Of a stretch of 64,000 bases of DNA, positions 63,160-64,000 are shown piece by piece. Each line of letters starts with the position of its first letter. The stretch's first letter is position 1. Under the pieces are notes generated by a model that worked only from the letters and a program-made list of their open reading frames with translations, had not been told where the DNA came from and did no database searches. Source of the stretch: Anthoceros angustus (lineage: Eukaryota > Streptophyta > Anthocerotopsida > Anthocerotales > Anthocerotaceae); assembly GCA_010909165.1 (NCBI GenBank), contig MU008156.1, positions 558,001-622,000 of the forward strand. The letters are read 5' to 3'. The translations under genes and the position numbers were made by a program.

Positions 63160-63916
63160 CCTCGGTGCGCACTTGTAAATATTGGCTGTCCACTCGCCTC
63201 TACACATGGCAAGGCAGGCTTGGTCCGATTGGAGACCTCATCACGCTGGCAAGGCGCATTGCAAATTCATTGCTTTTGCATTGCATTTGCAATCCTCCTC
63301 TTCGGAGGATGAGAGTAACTGTGTGGAAAAACAGATGACTTGAAAACCGGCGTTTCTGTGTTCGAACTTGTCTTCCTCTGGTTACCGTGGTCCCTAACGT
63401 GTAGGAGCTCCAAATATTTTACTTGATACCTTTCTCCCAAGGGCAAACGGTTGAGGGTGTGGGTGAGACGTCTCGATTCACAAGCCGTGGAGGGCTGGGG
63501 CAGTGCGGAACAGCTGTGCAAAACGCCAATCCAACGCATCTGTGTGTCGTACGAGAGGCCCGGGCGCATGGCATCATCGCCCTTGCAGAAGAGGTTATTC
63601 AATTGCACATGGCGATGCCCTACGTTCTCTCCCAAGCACTCGGCAGTCGAGACGAGCCCCGGGCCCCGGCACGGATTACGATTCCCGGTGACTTGGCTGA
63701 CACATTTGCAATGGACAAATCGCAGACTGTCCCGTCCTGCGCTGGGCGCAAGAGCCAGCATGGATTCACGACCCATGGAGTTCGCTTGCGTCGCAAGCAG
63801 GCTCGGAAAGCGTGCGGGAACGTTAACCCGGCGAGGTCCGAGAGCTGGCAAGTGTGGAAGTCCAGTGTGAAGCAGGAGCTGGAGCTGGAGCTGGAGCAGG
63901 GGCTGGTGCAGGAGCC
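63160..63916. promoter_or_regulatory. Region upstream of the right-edge gene
   Basis: About 750 bp leading to the start at 63917. A GAGCTG repeat lies at 63876-63897, within a purine-rich 5' UTR-like stretch. Longer open frames (63267-63851 minus, 63423-63938 plus) overlap and look like composition artefacts. Confidence 0.35.
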
Positions 63917-64000
63917 ATGGACAACGCGGGTTTCATAGCTGCGGCGGAGGAGGGAGACGTCTCCAAGGTGAAGGAATTCCTGAAGAACCCTAAGAACAGC
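63917..64000 (+). CDS. N-terminus of a probable ankyrin-repeat protein (partial)
   Basis: The last 84 bases encode MDNAGFIAAAEEGDVSKVKE and FLKNPKNS, continuing past the window. The pattern (A)AxEGDxxxVKxFL is the usual start of an ankyrin-repeat array. The Kozak-like context (GGAGCCATGG) supports the start. Too little is visible to name the family. Confidence 0.5.
   Translation, partial: MDNAGFIAAAEEGDVSKVKEFLKNPKNS

Overview
This window is nuclear DNA from a land plant, or a close streptophyte relative. Most genes are split by short (about 60-250 bp) GT-AG introns, and several proteins carry organelle transit peptides. There are plant-typical families: a plastid pyruvate dehydrogenase E1-beta, an 8-Cys lipid transfer protein, and a lysyl-tRNA synthetase with a probable organelle-targeting leader. 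The eukaryotic tRNA genes include a tRNA-Tyr with an intron. Compact introns and a WASH-complex FAM21 homologue, a family I associate with non-seed plants at most, suggest a bryophyte or lycophyte grade organism. I cannot name the species.

Layout. (1) 1-13.9 kb is a gene-dense block: CCT2 chaperonin (-, runs off the left edge), a small coiled-coil orphan (+), plastid-type MsrA (+), and a long BRWD/PHIP-type WD40-bromodomain gene (-) whose acidic middle carries a 0.7-kb tandem duplication with frame damage. (2) 14-28 kb is a gene-poor, AT-rich graveyard: minisatellites, a segmental duplication, and relics of at least five genes (C2-domain protein, FAM21 in three pieces, a SUI1/YciH-like factor, a cytochrome P450, a TATA-binding-protein-like gene), plus intact tRNA-Ala and tRNA-Tyr. 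(3) 28.2-48.8 kb is a second gene island: FAM21-like (-), asparaginase/aspartylglucosaminidase (-), PRP39 (+), lipid transfer protein (+), plastid PDH E1-beta (-), condensin CAP-G (+). (4) 48.8-53.1 kb is a repeat-rich gap with direct and inverted copies of one element and a tRNA-Gln. (5) 53.1-58.9 kb holds lysyl-tRNA synthetase (-), a plastid PDZ-like protein (+) and complex I NDUFS4 (+). (6) 58.9-64 kb is sparse: a degenerate type II tRNA-like locus, short repeats, an RPB5-like gene (+), and the first codons of a probable ankyrin-type protein (+) at the right edge.

Neighbours show no operon-like logic. The genes are housekeeping functions (protein folding, splicing, chromosome condensation, translation, respiration, plastid carbon metabolism) often arranged as divergent pairs sharing a promoter region: CCT2/coiled-coil, AGA/PRP39, PDHB/CAP-G, KRS/PDZ-like. 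The most interesting biology is the FAM21-like gene and the scattered, already-deleted copies of it about 4-10 kb away.

Exon coordinates were assigned by hand from frame continuity, GT-AG signals and remembered family conservation. They are explicit where the phase closes and approximate otherwise.
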